A stretch of DNA of 64,000 nucleotides, taken from Bacteroidota bacterium. Its GTDB lineage: Bacteria > Bacteroidota > Bacteroidia > UKL13-3. Position numbers and translations under genes: made by a program. This document shows, in pieces, positions 52,406-61,088 of this stretch. The stretch covers positions 1 to 64,000 of the forward strand of contig JAUXUD010000077.1 of the NCBI GenBank assembly GCA_030680835.1, written 5' to 3'. Below the pieces are notes generated by a model. It saw only the letters and a list, made by a program, of their open reading frames with translations, searched no databases and had not been told where the DNA came from. How positions within the stretch are numbered: position 1 is the stretch's first letter; every line of letters begins with the position of its first letter.

Positions 52406-54121
52406 ATGGAAAAAATACTACGCCGCGATTTTCTTGAACAAACTGCTAAAAGCTTGTTGGCCGAAAGGGAAACTGCACCTGTTTATCCTTATACAGATCC
52501 ATCCAACAAAACGCTTCCTGTTAATCTACGAAAAACGTCAACAGGTATAAGTCAATACGTGGGAGTCTGGACCGATGCAGAAAGAATACATCTGTTACAT
52601 AGAACCTTGTTTGGTGTTTCAAAAGCGGATATGGAATTTTTTAAAACGCTCAGCATGACGGAAACTGTGGATTATTTACTAACGGTTCCAACCACTCCAC
52701 CCAGTCCGCCGCTAAACCATTATAGCATCAATACCAATCAACCCGATGCAGAGGTGCCTTACGGACAAACATGGGTAAATGCTGCAGTTAATCCGAATAT
52801 AGAAGGAGCTCGCAGGCAATCATTAAAATATTGGTGGACCGGTTTAATGCTGAACCAGGAGCGAAACATCAGGGAAAAAATGACGCTGTTCTGGCACAAC
52901 CATTTTGCAACAGAAGGAAATACCATTCAGGATTCGCGTTTTATGTATAAGCACCATGCCCTTTTAAGAAGCATGAGTTTGGGAAATTTTAAAGAGCTTG
53001 TAAAACAAATTACTGTTGATCCGGCAATGCTGGTTTATTTAAATGGCGAATCAAATACCAAAACGGCACCTGATGAAAATTATGGCAGGGAATTACAGGA
53101 GTTATTTACGGTAGGCAAGGATCTTCCGAATCATTATACTGAAGATGATGTAAAAGCAGCAGCGCGTGTTTTAACGGGATGGAGAAACAACCGAACCGGG
53201 ATTAGTTCTTTTTTTGATTCATCAAAACATGATATTACGAATAAAACTTTTTCTTCGTTTTATAACAATACCATTATTACCGGAAGAACCGGAGTAAATG
53301 CAGGTATGGATGAGTTGAATGATTTGCTCACCATGATATTTGCCCAACAGGAAGTAGCTAAATATATAGTCAGGAAACTATATAGATATTTTGTATATTA
53401 TGTAATTGATGCATCGGTTGAAACCAATGTAATTGTGCCTTTGGCAGCTATTTTCAGAAACAACAATTATGATATCAAACCGGTATTAAACACACTTTTA
53501 AAGAGTGAACATTTTTTTGATACGCTAAACAGGGGTTGTATCATTAAACAACCTATCGACCATGTTGTGGGTTTGGCCCGTCAGATGAATCTGGTGTTTC
53601 CGGGGGCAGGCAATACCCAGCAGCAATATGGGCATTGGCAACTGGTACAAAATTATGCCCTGTTAATTGGTCAGGATATTGGAGATCCACCAAATGTTGC
53701 AGGCTGGCCGGCCTATTATGAAAATCCGCAGTACCATGAAATCTGGATCAACTCCGATTCATTGCCAAAAAGAAATCAGTTGTGCGACCTGCTTATTTAT
53801 GTGGGTTATAACCGGTTTGGGTTCAAAATAATTTTTGATTGTCTGGCATTTGCATCTCAATTTACAACACCTGGTAATCCCAATGTGTTAATAGATCAGA
53901 TCGTCGCTTTGTTTTATTCGGTTTCCATATCCTCCACATCAAAAACAACATTAAAAAATTCTTTCCTGCTCTCGGGTCAAACCTCAGACCAATACTGGAC
54001 GGATGCCTGGAATGCCTATATAGCCGCACCCACCAATACAACTGCTAAGAATACGGTAAACACAAGATTGCAGGGTTTACTTAAATACTTGATGGGGCAG
54101 GCCGAGTACCAATTGTGTTAA
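52406..54121 (+). CDS. DUF1800 family protein
   Basis: A 571-residue protein of the DUF1800 family. LLHRTLFGVSKADMEFF, MTLFWHNHFATEGN, NYGRELQELFTVGKD and DVKAAARVLTGWRNN are family hallmarks. There is a twin-arginine-like RR near the start (KILRRDFLEQ) but no clear hydrophobic signal. DUF1800 genes are almost always next to DUF1501 genes, as here (18 bp gap), and are thought to act together in an unknown export or envelope process. Confidence 0.9.
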   Translation: MEKILRRDFLEQTAKSLLAERETAPVYPYTDPSNKTLPVNLRKTSTGISQYVGVWTDAERIHLLHRTLFGVSKADMEFFKTLSMTETVDYLLTVPTTPPSPPLNHYSINTNQPDAEVPYGQTWVNAAVNPNIEGARRQSLKYWWTGLMLNQERNIREKMTLFWHNHFATEGNTIQDSRFMYKHHALLRSMSLGNFKELVKQITVDPAMLVYLNGESNTKTAPDENYGRELQELFTVGKDLPNHYTEDDVKAAARVLTGWRNNRTGISSFFDSSKHDITNKTFSSFYNNTIITGRTGVNAGMDELNDLLTMIFAQQEVAKYIVRKLYRYFVYYVIDASVETNVIVPLAAIFRNNNYDIKPVLNTLLKSEHFFDTLNRGCIIKQPIDHVVGLARQMNLVFPGAGNTQQQYGHWQLVQNYALLIGQDIGDPPNVAGWPAYYENPQYHEIWINSDSLPKRNQLCDLLIYVGYNRFGFKIIFDCLAFASQFTTPGNPNVLIDQIVALFYSVSISSTSKTTLKNSFLLSGQTSDQYWTDAWNAYIAAPTNTTAKNTVNTRLQGLLKYLMGQAEYQLC

Positions 54122-54139
54122 CTTTTAACAACATTCATT

Positions 54140-55717
54140 ATGAACAGAAAAGAATTTATAGGAAACAGTATAAAAGCAGGTTTTTTACCTGTAATGCTTG
54201 GTGGATTTTCGGTAAAAACATTTGCCGATTCTCCCTTGGTGGCATTTTTAAATAAAGCCGGAAACGAAGACCGGGTACTTGTTTTGATTCAGTTAAACGG
54301 GGGTAATGATGGTTTAAATACTGTAATTCCTTTGGATCAATACAGTAAATTATATACTGCCCGGCAAAATATAATTATTGCTGAATCGAAAGTATTAAGT
54401 ATAACAGGAACTACCGCAACCGGCTTACATCCGGCACTTGCAGAAATGCGCAATTTATATAATAATGGCAAGGTTGGTATTATCCAAAGTGTGGGTTATC
54501 CGAATCCCGATTTTTCACATTTTCGTTCAACAGATATTTGGCTTACAGCAAGCGACAGCGACAAATATGTTGATACCGGCTGGATGGGCAGGTATCTGGA
54601 TACAAAGTTTCCGGGCTTTCCCTCGGGATATCCCAATGCAACATACCCCGACCCGCCGGCCATTCAGATAGGAGCTATGGTGTCCCCATCCTTTCAGGGC
54701 AATGCAGCGAGCCTGGGGATGAGTATTACTGATCCAACCTCTTTTTACCAGTTTGTGAGCGGTACGGTAGATCCGGCTCCTGCAACCCCTGCCGGACATG
54801 AGCTTACTTTTTTAAGACTTGTTGCCCAGCAAACTGAGCAGTATTCGGGAAGCATTAAAACGGCTGCAACGGCTGCAACGAACCTATCCACATTATATCC
54901 GGCAACAGGCACAAATACCCTGGCCGATCAGCTTAAAATTGTTGCCCGTTTAATTGCAGGCGGATTAAAAACCAGAGTTTATATGGTAAGTCTGGGTGGC
55001 TTTGATAACCATAGTGCACAGGTAGTTTCAGGTGCAACGGATACAGGCACACATGCTACTTTATTGCAAAAAATATCTGTAGCAGTAAACGCTTTTCAAA
55101 ATGACCTTGAGTTGTTAAATATAGATAACCGGGTTTTGGGAATGACGTTCTCTGAATTTGGGAGAAGAATTAAATCAAACGATAGTTTAGGAACCGATCA
55201 TGGAGCAGCAGCCCCATTGTTTATTTTTGGCAAAAAAGTAAACGGTGGATTATATGGTCCGAACCCAACAATACCAACCGGTGCCAGTGGAGGAGATAAT
55301 ATACCGATGGGTTACGATTTCAGGGCGATTTATGCAACCCTGTTAAAAGATTGGTTTGAAGTAAGCGATACCGATCTGAGCGGCATTATGTTAAAGCAAT
55401 TTACAACCCTGCCTTTTGTAAATTCAGGTACAACAGGCATACAATCTGCTTTTGGAAATGGAATGGGTACGCTTGATAATTATCCCAATCCTGCCAGCAC
55501 ACACACAACCATTCGGTTCACAAGTAATGGAGCGCATGTTAAAATTAAACTTTTTGACAATACCGGAAAAGAAATAATGGAACTTGTTGACGGAACTTAT
55601 TCAAGCGGGACTCACGAATTACTGATAAATACAGAAAGTTTTAAAAATGGAATGTATTATTATCAGTTGCAAAATGGCAATTTTCAAAAGACCCGTACTC
55701 TGGTGATTAACAGATAA
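54140..55717 (+). CDS. DUF1501 family protein with T9SS sorting domain
   Basis: A 525-residue exported DUF1501 protein, a family related to sulfatases and alkaline phosphatases. The N-terminal MNRKEFIGNSIKAGFLPVMLGG is a signal sequence. DRVLVLIQLNGGNDGLNTVIP, NPDFSHFRSTDIWLTA and the late GTDHGAAAPLFIFG carry the likely metal-binding residues. A type A T9SS sorting domain (NYPNPASTHTTIRF ... GMYYYQLQNG) ends it. It follows the DUF1800 gene by 18 bp and is probably co-transcribed with it. Confidence 0.9.
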   Translation: MNRKEFIGNSIKAGFLPVMLGGFSVKTFADSPLVAFLNKAGNEDRVLVLIQLNGGNDGLNTVIPLDQYSKLYTARQNIIIAESKVLSITGTTATGLHPALAEMRNLYNNGKVGIIQSVGYPNPDFSHFRSTDIWLTASDSDKYVDTGWMGRYLDTKFPGFPSGYPNATYPDPPAIQIGAMVSPSFQGNAASLGMSITDPTSFYQFVSGTVDPAPATPAGHELTFLRLVAQQTEQYSGSIKTAATAATNLSTLYPATGTNTLADQLKIVARLIAGGLKTRVYMVSLGGFDNHSAQVVSGATDTGTHATLLQKISVAVNAFQNDLELLNIDNRVLGMTFSEFGRRIKSNDSLGTDHGAAAPLFIFGKKVNGGLYGPNPTIPTGASGGDNIPMGYDFRAIYATLLKDWFEVSDTDLSGIMLKQFTTLPFVNSGTTGIQSAFGNGMGTLDNYPNPASTHTTIRFTSNGAHVKIKLFDNTGKEIMELVDGTYSSGTHELLINTESFKNGMYYYQLQNGNFQKTRTLVINR

Positions 55718-55808
55718 TGACTTTAAAGGGTTGATAACGGCGACTTTTAATTAACCTTATTGTATTATTTATTGAGTGGGGTATTGCAGGAATTTACGAT
55801 TGTTTCTA

Positions 55809-56561
55809 CTATTTTTCTTCCCAGATTTCAAAGGATCTGTCGGCCTGAAGGTGCAGCATTTCCAATCCATTTTTGGTGTGTGCTCCCTGTCTGACCGAAG
55901 CCTTTAAAAAAGTTGACATCGCAGGCTTATAAATTAAATCGTAACAATAGTGGGAAACTCCAATGCCTTCGAAAGGAATGGGTAAAATAACCTCTTCAAT
56001 GGGGAACATACCTACTGCGGTACAATTAATTAAAAGCAAATGTGATTGTATGATTTCAACAGTAAGATCTTCATAATTAATCAAATCCGGATGGTCGGTA
56101 TTTCTGCCTGCCTGAATAAATGGAATGTTTAGTTTGTTTAAAATATAACATACCGCTTTGGATGCACCTCCGGTACCAAAAACCAATGCTTCAAAGTTTT
56201 TTAAATGGGGTTTGATAAAATTCAAAAGAGATATTTCGAAACCATAAACATCTGTATTGTACCCAACAAGAATTATATTGTCATTTTCCCTTTTAACTTG
56301 CACACAATTAACAGCTTCAACCACTTCTGCACTCCGGTCTAACTTGTCTAAGTAAGGTATAATCTTCTGTTTATAAGGAAGTGTGATATTAAACCCGCAA
56401 AGTTCGGGATGACTTTGTACGAAATCAGGCAGTTGAGAAATATCCTCTAACGGAAAATTTTCATAACTGTAGGGTAGAGACTGCAGTTTGAATTTTTGTT
56501 TAAAATATTCTTTCGAAAAACTATTATTTAAGGGGTAGCCTATCAGACCAAATAACTTCAT
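55809..56561 (-). CDS. aroE: Shikimate dehydrogenase
   Basis: Reduces 3-dehydroshikimate to shikimate with NADPH. MKLFGLIGYPLNNSFS binds the substrate, NITLPYKQKI holds the catalytic Lys, and GYNTDVYGFEISL the partner Asp. The nucleotide-binding GTGGASKAV is in place. At 250 residues it is a compact AroE. No other aromatic pathway genes are nearby. Confidence 0.93.
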   Translation of the reverse strand: MKLFGLIGYPLNNSFSKEYFKQKFKLQSLPYSYENFPLEDISQLPDFVQSHPELCGFNITLPYKQKIIPYLDKLDRSAEVVEAVNCVQVKRENDNIILVGYNTDVYGFEISLLNFIKPHLKNFEALVFGTGGASKAVCYILNKLNIPFIQAGRNTDHPDLINYEDLTVEIIQSHLLLINCTAVGMFPIEEVILPIPFEGIGVSHYCYDLIYKPAMSTFLKASVRQGAHTKNGLEMLHLQADRSFEIWEEK

Positions 56562-56671
56562 TTTTATTTTGAATTGCGTTTCAAAGGTATATTTTTTTTT
56601 GATTTAAAGTTATTTTGCAAATCTTTATTTTTTCTTGCCAACATTAAATATAGGTTAACAAAATCAAATCA

Positions 56672-57304
56672 TTAGCGCAATTGAATATTTTTAATTTTTT
56701 GAATTTTTGCAAATTCTTTATTCAACTTAGCTATGTATTTTAAAAGTTCTTCTCTTCCCGTTTTGTCAAGCGATGAGGTTTTAAAAATTGTGGGTAATTC
56801 TTCCCAGCTTTCCATGAGTTTATTACAGAAATTATCAATATTGGCTTCCGATTCAGTGGGTTTTATTTTGTCTAACTTGGTAAAAACAATACAAAACGGA
56901 ATGGCCTTTTCACCCAGGAATGTAATAAAATCCAGATCACTTTTTTGGGGTTCGATTCTTGAATCTATTAATACAAACAGGCAAACCATCATTTCCCTTT
57001 TTTGCAGGTATGCCAATAGTGTCTTTTCCCATTCTGCGCGCAAAACCTTTGAGCGTCTGGCATATCCATATCCCGGCAAATCAACAATATACCAATCGTC
57101 GTTAACCAGAAAAAAGTTCATACTGATGGTTTTTCCCGGAGTGTTGGAAGTACGGGCGAGTTCTTTTTTCTGAACCAGCATATTAATCAGTGACGATTTG
57201 CCCACATTGCTTCTTCCGATAAACGCATATTCAGGCATTTCCTGCATTGGGCAATCTTTTAGTGCGTTGGCACTTGTTTTGTATTCTGCTGATTTGATAT
57301 CCAT
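56672..57304 (-). CDS. engB: Ribosome biogenesis GTP-binding protein EngB/YihA
   Basis: An essential GTPase for large ribosomal subunit assembly. It has the P-loop GRSNVGKSSLI (G1), the switch Thr in NTPGKT (G2), DLPGYGYA (G3) and TKLDK (G4). The start is taken at the ATG at 57304 (MDIKSAEYKTSANAL, matching EngB N-termini), 42 codons after the ORF-track start. The extra residues would read through the promoter and the 16-bp repeats. The protein is then 210 residues, the usual size. Confidence 0.95.
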   Translation of the reverse strand: MDIKSAEYKTSANALKDCPMQEMPEYAFIGRSNVGKSSLINMLVQKKELARTSNTPGKTISMNFFLVNDDWYIVDLPGYGYARRSKVLRAEWEKTLLAYLQKREMMVCLFVLIDSRIEPQKSDLDFITFLGEKAIPFCIVFTKLDKIKPTESEANIDNFCNKLMESWEELPTIFKTSSLDKTGREELLKYIAKLNKEFAKIQKIKNIQLR

Positions 57305-57308
57305 GCCG

Positions 57309-57316
57309 CGAAGATA
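57309..57316 (-). promoter_or_regulatory. -7 element of engB
   Basis: On the minus strand this reads TATCTTCG and is followed by CGGC and then the engB ATG. The transcript is therefore predicted to be leaderless. It matches TAnnTTTG apart from C at position 7, as for menG. Confidence 0.6.
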
Positions 57317-57331
57317 ATGGTATTTTTGTAA

Positions 57332-57361
57332 TCGAACTGACATCCGCTCGAACTGACATCC
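57332..57361. repeat. 16-bp-period direct repeat between engB and menG promoters
   Basis: TCGAACTGACATCC occurs exactly at 57332-57345 and 57348-57361. A degenerate third unit (TTCAAACAGTCATC) follows. The repeats lie between the two divergent promoters, upstream of both -7 elements. Confidence 0.85.
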
Positions 57362-57410
57362 ATTCAAACAGTCATCTAACACGCGATTGCGGTTTACTAT
57401 TTCAAAGCAG

Positions 57411-57418
57411 TATATTCG
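57411..57418 (+). promoter_or_regulatory. -7 element of the menG operon
   Basis: TATATTCG with a TTG at 57387-57389, 21 nt upstream, as the -33 box. It ends 11 nt before the menG ATG. Probably drives the menG-porT-tgt-lptF/G-EamA run. Confidence 0.65.
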
Positions 57419-57429
57419 CGGCCATAACA

Positions 57430-58155
57430 ATGAAAGAAGTAAAACCCGATTATACCTCTGAGCTTAGCAAAAAGCAACAGGTTGAGGACATGTTTAACAG
57501 TATTGCACCGCGTTACGATTTTTTGAATCGGTTTTTATCTATGGGCATTGATAAGGGATGGCGTAAAAAGGCCATTAATAATTTAATTCCGGTTGAACCT
57601 AAACTGATACTGGATGTGGCAACCGGAACTGCAGATCTGGCCATTGAAGCCATGCGTTTAAAGCCTGAAAAAATCATTGGAATAGATATTGCCGAACAGA
57701 TGCTGGTTTGTGGCAGGGAAAAGATTGCTGCCCGGGGATGGTCGGAACAAATCAGCTTAACCAGGGCCGATAGTGAGCAATTGCCCTTTGATGACAATAT
57801 GTTTGATGCCATTACCGTTGGGTTTGGTGTGAGAAACTTTCAACATCTGGAAATAGGACTGGCAGAAATGTACCGGGTATTAAAACCCGGAGGAAGACTG
57901 GTTGTTCTTGAGTTTTCGAAACCTACAGGATTCCCTTATAAGCAGATTTATAATACTTACTTTACATATATATTGCCCTTATGGGGAAACCTGGTAAGTA
58001 AAAGCAAAAATGCCTATACCTATTTGCCCGAAAGCGTGAAACACTTCCCCGAAGGAGCTGAATTTGCAGGATATTTGAAAAATGCCGGTTATAAAGGTAT
58101 TATTGTGAAACCATTAACATTTGGAACTTGCTCCCTGTATATTGCCGACAAATAA
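57430..58155 (+). CDS. menG: Demethylmenaquinone methyltransferase
   Basis: A 241-residue UbiE/MenG-family methyltransferase that makes menaquinone, the respiratory quinone of Bacteroidota, from demethylmenaquinone. The N-terminal MFNSIAPRYDFLNRFLSMG, the SAM loop LDVATGTADLAIEA, and ITVGFGVRNFQ and EMYRVLKPGGRLVVLEFSKP are family signatures. The porT gene starts inside its 3' end. First gene of a same-strand run to 61970. Confidence 0.95.
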   Translation: MKEVKPDYTSELSKKQQVEDMFNSIAPRYDFLNRFLSMGIDKGWRKKAINNLIPVEPKLILDVATGTADLAIEAMRLKPEKIIGIDIAEQMLVCGREKIAARGWSEQISLTRADSEQLPFDDNMFDAITVGFGVRNFQHLEIGLAEMYRVLKPGGRLVVLEFSKPTGFPYKQIYNTYFTYILPLWGNLVSKSKNAYTYLPESVKHFPEGAEFAGYLKNAGYKGIIVKPLTFGTCSLYIADK

Positions 58156-58823
58156 TTATTTTTTGCTTCGTTATAATTAACGCGGCATCATTGCGGGCGC
58201 AAATCAACCTTCCCCAATATGACGAAAAAAGGCTGCATTTTGGTTTTACCCTGGCAACCAATTCGGGCCGCTTGTATATTGACGGCAAAACCAGTTATTT
58301 CCCGAATGATACCCTCCGAAATGTTTTGGTTAAATCGTTTCCGGGTATTGGTTTAGGTGCAATTACCAACTTACGCATAGGTCATTACCTGGATTTAAGA
58401 CTGATGGCACCGGTAATCTCTTTTGTACAAAGAAATCTGGTATATACATTCGATCTTTCACAAAAAGAGGTAAAGGTTGAATCGGCTTATTGTGATGTTT
58501 CGCTATTGCTTAAATACAAATCAGAACGCCGCAAAAATACCCGGATCTACGTAATTGGTGGTGCCCGAATGAGTTATGATTTCGCATCAACCATAAATAA
58601 AAACAGGGGAATTCAAAATCCCATCGTTTCTATTGCTCCTTTATCTTATGGTTATGAATTTGGTTTTGGAATTGATATGTATTTCGAATATTTTAAGTTT
58701 GCTCCCGAATTAAAAGTTTGTAATACCTACGGGAATGCCATGTATCGCGATGGATTTATATTTACAAATGCCATTCAAAGCATAGCTCCCCAACTGATTC
58801 AGTTTTCCCTTCATTTTGAATAA
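58128..58823 (+). CDS. porT: T9SS component PorT
   Basis: A 231-residue outer-membrane barrel protein. Signal peptide (residues 1-24, ending in SLRAQ), then the family opening LHFGFTLATNSG and alternating strands ending in LIQFSLHFE. PorT (SprT in gliding flavobacteria) is needed for type IX secretion. The gene order menG-porT is also, from memory, found in other Bacteroidota, which supports the call. The TTG start at 58128 lies in menG, giving a 28-bp overlap in a different frame; no ATG is available that keeps the signal peptide. Confidence 0.85.
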   Translation: MLPVYCRQIIIFCFVIINAASLRAQINLPQYDEKRLHFGFTLATNSGRLYIDGKTSYFPNDTLRNVLVKSFPGIGLGAITNLRIGHYLDLRLMAPVISFVQRNLVYTFDLSQKEVKVESAYCDVSLLLKYKSERRKNTRIYVIGGARMSYDFASTINKNRGIQNPIVSIAPLSYGYEFGFGIDMYFEYFKFAPELKVCNTYGNAMYRDGFIFTNAIQSIAPQLIQFSLHFE

Positions 58824-58832
58824 GCAGCCTTC

Positions 58833-59951
58833 ATGAAATTTACGCTATCACATAAAGATCCTGAGTCGAAGGCGCGTGCGGGTGAATTAGTAACAGACCG
58901 CGGTACAATCCAAACACCTATGTTTATGCCGGTGGGTACACAGGCATCGGTAAAGGCGGTTTCGCAGGCTGATTTGGCTCAAAGGGTAAAAGCACAGATT
59001 ATTCTTGCAAACACATACCATCTTTTTTTACGTCCGGGGTTAGAGGTAATCAGCAAAGCAGGTGGCATCCATAAGTTTATTAACTGGCAATTGCCCATGC
59101 TCACCGATAGCGGAGGTTACCAGGTATTTAGTTTGAGTGAAATCCGCAAAATAAAAGAAGAAGGCGTTTCATTCCGTTCACATCTGGATGGATCAAAAAT
59201 ATTTTTTTCGCCCGAAATTGCAACGGACATACAGCGTACAATTGGTGCCGATATCTTCATGGCCTTTGATGAATGTCCGCCTTACCCCTGCGAACATAAA
59301 TATGCTAAAGAATCCATGCATTTAACCCACCGCTGGTTAATGCGTTGTATCAATCGTTTCAACGAAACAGAACCTTTATATGGATTTGAACAAAGTTTAT
59401 TTCCGATTGTACAGGGTAGTGTGTATAAAGATTTGAGGTTAGAATCCGCCCGTTTTATTGCCGATCAGGATATGCAGGGGAATGCAATCGGTGGATTGAG
59501 TGTTGGAGAGCCTTTGGAACAAATGTATGAAATGACAGAACGCGTTTGTGAAATATTACCTGTTGAAAAACCCCGTTATTTAATGGGTGTAGGAACTCCT
59601 GCAAATATTCTGGAATGCATTGCCCTGGGAATTGATATGTTTGATTGTGTGATGCCAACCCGCAATGCACGACATGGTTTTATATTTACTTCCAGGGGTA
59701 TTATAAATATTAAAAACGAAAAGTGGAAGTTTGATAATACTCCATTGGATGATTTGTTTACACCTGAATACTCAAAAGCTTATGTAAAACATTTGATAAA
59801 ATGCAATGAAATGCTGGGTGCAACCATTGCCAGCATTCAGAATTTAAGTTTTTATCTTTGGCTGGTTAATGAAGCCCGAGCCCACATAATTGAAGGTGAT
59901 TTTATGAATTGGAAAAAGAATATATTGCCGGTAATCATGGTAAAGCTTTAA
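58833..59951 (+). CDS. tgt: tRNA-guanine transglycosylase
   Basis: Swaps guanine 34 for preQ1 in tRNAs with GUN anticodons, an early step of queuosine synthesis. The substrate pocket motifs TPMFMPVGTQASVKAV and LTDSGGYQVFSL (catalytic Asp) are intact, as are GGLSVGEP and FDCVMPTRNARHG. The zinc-binding CxCxxC of bacterial Tgt is absent. Residues around 300 read FDNTPLDDLFTPEYSKAY, and the fourth ligand His is Gln (ASIQNL). Length 372 is normal. Follows porT by 9 bp. Confidence 0.93.
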   Translation: MKFTLSHKDPESKARAGELVTDRGTIQTPMFMPVGTQASVKAVSQADLAQRVKAQIILANTYHLFLRPGLEVISKAGGIHKFINWQLPMLTDSGGYQVFSLSEIRKIKEEGVSFRSHLDGSKIFFSPEIATDIQRTIGADIFMAFDECPPYPCEHKYAKESMHLTHRWLMRCINRFNETEPLYGFEQSLFPIVQGSVYKDLRLESARFIADQDMQGNAIGGLSVGEPLEQMYEMTERVCEILPVEKPRYLMGVGTPANILECIALGIDMFDCVMPTRNARHGFIFTSRGIINIKNEKWKFDNTPLDDLFTPEYSKAYVKHLIKCNEMLGATIASIQNLSFYLWLVNEARAHIIEGDFMNWKKNILPVIMVKL

Positions 59952-59961
59952 GAAAAGTAAC

Positions 59962-61056
59962 ATGTTAGAAAAACTTGGAATATCAATCCTTGACAGGTAT
60001 ATCATTAAAAAGTATTTGCTTACTTTTTTTTATTCGGTGATGCTTTTCACGCTGATTGCAATATTTATTGACATCAGCGAAAAAATGGATGATTTTATTA
60101 AACGTAAGCCCCCCCTGAGTGTGCTTATTTTTGATTATTATATCTATTTTATTCCTTATTTCATGGGCCTGTTCAGTTCGGTATTTATATTTTTATCTAC
60201 CTTGTTTTTTAACAGCAAGCTGGCTCAGAATACCGAGATTATTGCCATCTTAAACAGCGGATTAAGTTACGGGAGATTTTTACGTCCCTATATGATTGGC
60301 GCAAGTATTTTATTTATCACCTTTATTATTTTAAACACCCGTTTAATACCCATTTGTGATCATTATCGCTTAAAATTTGAAGATGACTGGATTCATGATA
60401 TCCGGGTAACACAAAGCAATAATATTTACAATATGCTGAATGATTCCAACATTATTCACATGGAATCATTTAACTATTCCGACAGTTCGGGTTTTAATTT
60501 TAACCTCGAGGGTTTTGCCAATGGCAAACTGGTGGAGCGCACCTTTGCCAATCGCCTGTTATGGAACCGGAGTAAGCAATGCTGGACTCTGGAAACATAT
60601 ACCCGTCGCTTATTTGTAAACGACCGCGAACAGATTTTAAAAGGCTTAAAAATGGATACTGTTTTATATCTGAAACCGGATGAGTTTTTTGTGAAAACCA
60701 AATATGTTTCATCCATGACCAACCCCGAACTGAATGCCTATATCCGGAAAGAGACAGACAAAGGGAGTCCGCAGGTAAATAAATACAAGGTTGAATTATA
60801 CAAACGCACCGCAATTCCGGTTGCCTTTTTTGTACTAACCATACTGGCCGTAGCAGTATCTTCGGGTAAAAGCAGGGGTGGTGTGGGTGTTCATCTGGGT
60901 GTTGGGCTCATTATTACTTTTACCTATTTACTGGTGATACAAGTTTTTAATACCATGGGAAACACAGGTGTTTTACCTCCGTGGATTGCAGTTTGGATCC
61001 CTTCCATTGTGTTTTTTGCCATTGCATTATTTATGCTAAAGCGCAGCCCGAAATAA
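59962..61056 (+). CDS. LptF/LptG-family LPS export permease
   Basis: A 364-residue inner-membrane permease of the LptF/LptG family, which with the LptB ATPase lifts LPS from the inner membrane to the Lpt bridge. ILDRYIIKKYLLTFFYSVMLF starts the first helix, a periplasmic beta-jellyroll (about 110-265) follows, and three C-terminal helices close it (VAFFVLTILAVAVSS ... IVFFAIALFML). LptF and LptG cannot be told apart from sequence alone. It starts 10 bp after tgt. Confidence 0.87.
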   Translation: MLEKLGISILDRYIIKKYLLTFFYSVMLFTLIAIFIDISEKMDDFIKRKPPLSVLIFDYYIYFIPYFMGLFSSVFIFLSTLFFNSKLAQNTEIIAILNSGLSYGRFLRPYMIGASILFITFIILNTRLIPICDHYRLKFEDDWIHDIRVTQSNNIYNMLNDSNIIHMESFNYSDSSGFNFNLEGFANGKLVERTFANRLLWNRSKQCWTLETYTRRLFVNDREQILKGLKMDTVLYLKPDEFFVKTKYVSSMTNPELNAYIRKETDKGSPQVNKYKVELYKRTAIPVAFFVLTILAVAVSSGKSRGGVGVHLGVGLIITFTYLLVIQVFNTMGNTGVLPPWIAVWIPSIVFFAIALFMLKRSPK

Positions 61057-61088
61057 TTTTTTGTATCAACTTTTAATTTTCAATTCTT

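Noticed and set aside
57305-57430. The 42-residue N-terminal extension of engB in the ORF track.
   Set aside because: It would be encoded by the promoter and direct repeats. EngB proteins normally begin near MDIKSAEY, where an ATG exists.
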